This document shows, piece by piece, positions 63,335-64,000 of a stretch of DNA of 64,000 nt. This DNA comes from Sulfurimonas sp. HSL3-2 (GTDB taxonomy: Bacteria; Campylobacterota; Campylobacteria; Campylobacterales; Sulfurimonadaceae). Each line of letters opens with the position of its first letter. Position 1 is the first letter of the stretch. Below the pieces are notes generated by a model. The model was given only the letters and a program-made list of their open reading frames with translations, had not been told where the DNA came from and did no database searches. The stretch covers positions 310,001 to 374,000 of the forward strand of contig NZ_CP147917.1 of the NCBI RefSeq assembly GCF_039645965.1, given 5' to 3'. The position numbers and the translations under genes were made by a program.

Positions 63335-64000
63335 ATGCGTTTAATAATGTTTTTGCTATTGAGTTCAATGCTTTCTTTTGCTATGTCCGCAGATAAAGCA
63401 GATATAAATACTACAAAAAGTATAGGTGTCATTGAAAATATTAAGGGTTCCGTCAAAGTCACGAAAGAGGGAAGCATAAAAAAGGTCAAGGCAAAAAAAG
63501 GGATGGATATCCAAAAAGGTGATCTTATCTCTACGGCTTCAACTGCAACGGCTCTTTTAAAATTGATAGACGGCTCATCCGTTATCTTGGACAACTCCTC
63601 ATCAATACATTTTATAAATACAAAAAATGTAGAGCAGACTACAGGCTCCATCTATTATAAGATAACTTCACGCAGTGCAAAAAACTCATTAAGCGTGAAA
63701 ACGCCTTTTGCCATCATCGGTATCAAAGGAACGACTTTCATAGTCAATTCACAAGACGATGATAAATCAGTCGCTCTAAAAGAGGGAAAGATCGGTATCG
63801 CTTCCATAAAAGAGGAGTTTGAACTTTATAGAAAAAAAGTTCAAGAGGAGTTTACGAAGTATAAAGACCAGCAGCAAGCTGCATATGAACAGTACTTAAG
63901 AGAGATGTCCGGTCAAAAAGCGGAGATGGTCAAAGAGTTTGAACTTTATTCCGGAAACAAAGTAGTCTTTGACGACCAAAAAGTCGTAGAGAGTGAATTT
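63335..64000 (+). CDS. FecR-domain secreted protein (3' end beyond window)
   Basis: 222 residues are visible and the frame is still open. A signal peptide (about 18 residues, LLLSSMLSFAMSA) is followed by a FecR domain: SIGVIENIKGSVKVTKEG, IQKGDLISTASTATALLKLIDGSSVIL, then SVKTPFAIIGIKGTTFIV, the conserved TP-x-A-x-x-x-x-GT block. Unlike the iron-signalling FecR it has no N-terminal cytoplasmic anti-sigma part, so it is probably a periplasmic or surface protein. A highly charged, coiled-coil-like region follows (EEFTKYKDQQQAAYEQYLREM). ATG 63335 with GGGAG upstream. Role unknown. Confidence 0.8.
   Translation, partial: MRLIMFLLLSSMLSFAMSADKADINTTKSIGVIENIKGSVKVTKEGSIKKVKAKKGMDIQKGDLISTASTATALLKLIDGSSVILDNSSSIHFINTKNVEQTTGSIYYKITSRSAKNSLSVKTPFAIIGIKGTTFIVNSQDDDKSVALKEGKIGIASIKEEFELYRKKVQEEFTKYKDQQQAAYEQYLREMSGQKAEMVKEFELYSGNKVVFDDQKVVESEF

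Noticed and set aside
1-64000. CRISPR array, rRNA genes, insertion sequences
   Set aside because: No regularly spaced direct repeats, no rRNA core sequences and no transposase-like ORFs were found on reading both strands.

Overview
This window looks like a chromosomal segment from a free-living Campylobacterota (epsilonproteobacterial) species, most like Sulfurimonas or a close relative. The DNA is AT-rich with dense, short-spaced genes. The lineage signals are an FlgR-type NtrC-family regulator without a DNA-binding domain, an HP0268-family small nuclease, an LPP20-family secreted protein, and fliW-proC divergent from bamD-lon, an order also known in Campylobacter. I see no prophage, insertion sequence, CRISPR array or rRNA operon, so this is mostly core genome with some accessory pieces. 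The genus assignment is inference.

Layout. 1-5.6 kb: the 5' part of an ammonium transporter gene, selO, gyrA, an LPP20-family secreted protein and a small secreted protein. 5.6-10.4 kb: flgR, asd, a UPF0114 membrane protein, hemE and an orphan radical SAM enzyme that ends inside the promoter of a tRNA-Asn/Phe/Phe cluster. 10.8-14.9 kb: two PAS-containing cyclic-di-GMP enzymes (GGDEF-EAL and membrane-bound GGDEF). 15-18.2 kb: aguB, then a tightly coupled four-lipoprotein operon (CsgG, small lipoprotein, DUF4810, DUF799). 18.4-23.8 kb: porin, J-domain protein, DUF234 protein, orphan DppB-like permease, type II NADH dehydrogenase. 23.9-28.6 kb: nusA, an HP0268-like gene, miaB, a DUF374 acyltransferase, a membrane protein and a Xer-type recombinase. 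28.6-30.7 kb: three coupled genes that look like a divergent PilM/PilN/PilO inner-membrane platform. 30.7-38.1 kb: tilS, rimO, marC-family, msrQ, a BaiN/HI0933-family flavoprotein and a P3A proton ATPase. 38.3-39.9 kb: pckA, disrupted by a two-base frameshift. 39.9-44.4 kb: proC, fliW, bamD, lon. 44.4-50.5 kb: a four-gene PAS / dual-HPt / NIT-domain hybrid kinase / CheY-like phosphorelay. 50.5-61 kb: uvrC, a DUF721-like protein, a 49-residue lipoprotein, nadB, nhaD, guaA, hemD, an rlmB-like gene, trxC-like thioredoxin and recQ. 61-64 kb: thioredoxin, Sel1-OMPLA fusion, yaaA and the 5' part of a FecR-domain gene.

How the genes work together. Several separate themes share the window: tetrapyrrole synthesis (hemE, hemD), NAD and amino-acid synthesis (nadB, asd, proC), tRNA and ribosome modification (miaB, tilS, rimO, rlmB-like), envelope building (bamD, porin, OMPLA, lipoproteins), flagellar control (flgR, fliW) and signal transduction (phosphorelay plus two c-di-GMP enzymes). 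Many gene pairs overlap by one or four bases, so translational coupling is common.

Most notable observations: (i) a ten-base palindrome, TTACATGTAA, occurs at least 12 times, mostly inside genes, where it often encodes Leu-His-Val; (ii) pckA carries a clean two-base insertion; (iii) recQ has no ATG, GTG or TTG start that would include its conserved N-terminal motif, and an ATT with a good ribosome-binding site fits; (iv) the phosphorelay HPt protein has a second HPt module that has lost its histidine; (v) CRP-consensus TGTGA-N6-TCACA sites flank the CsgG operon; (vi) a short lipoprotein gene is coupled to nadB.
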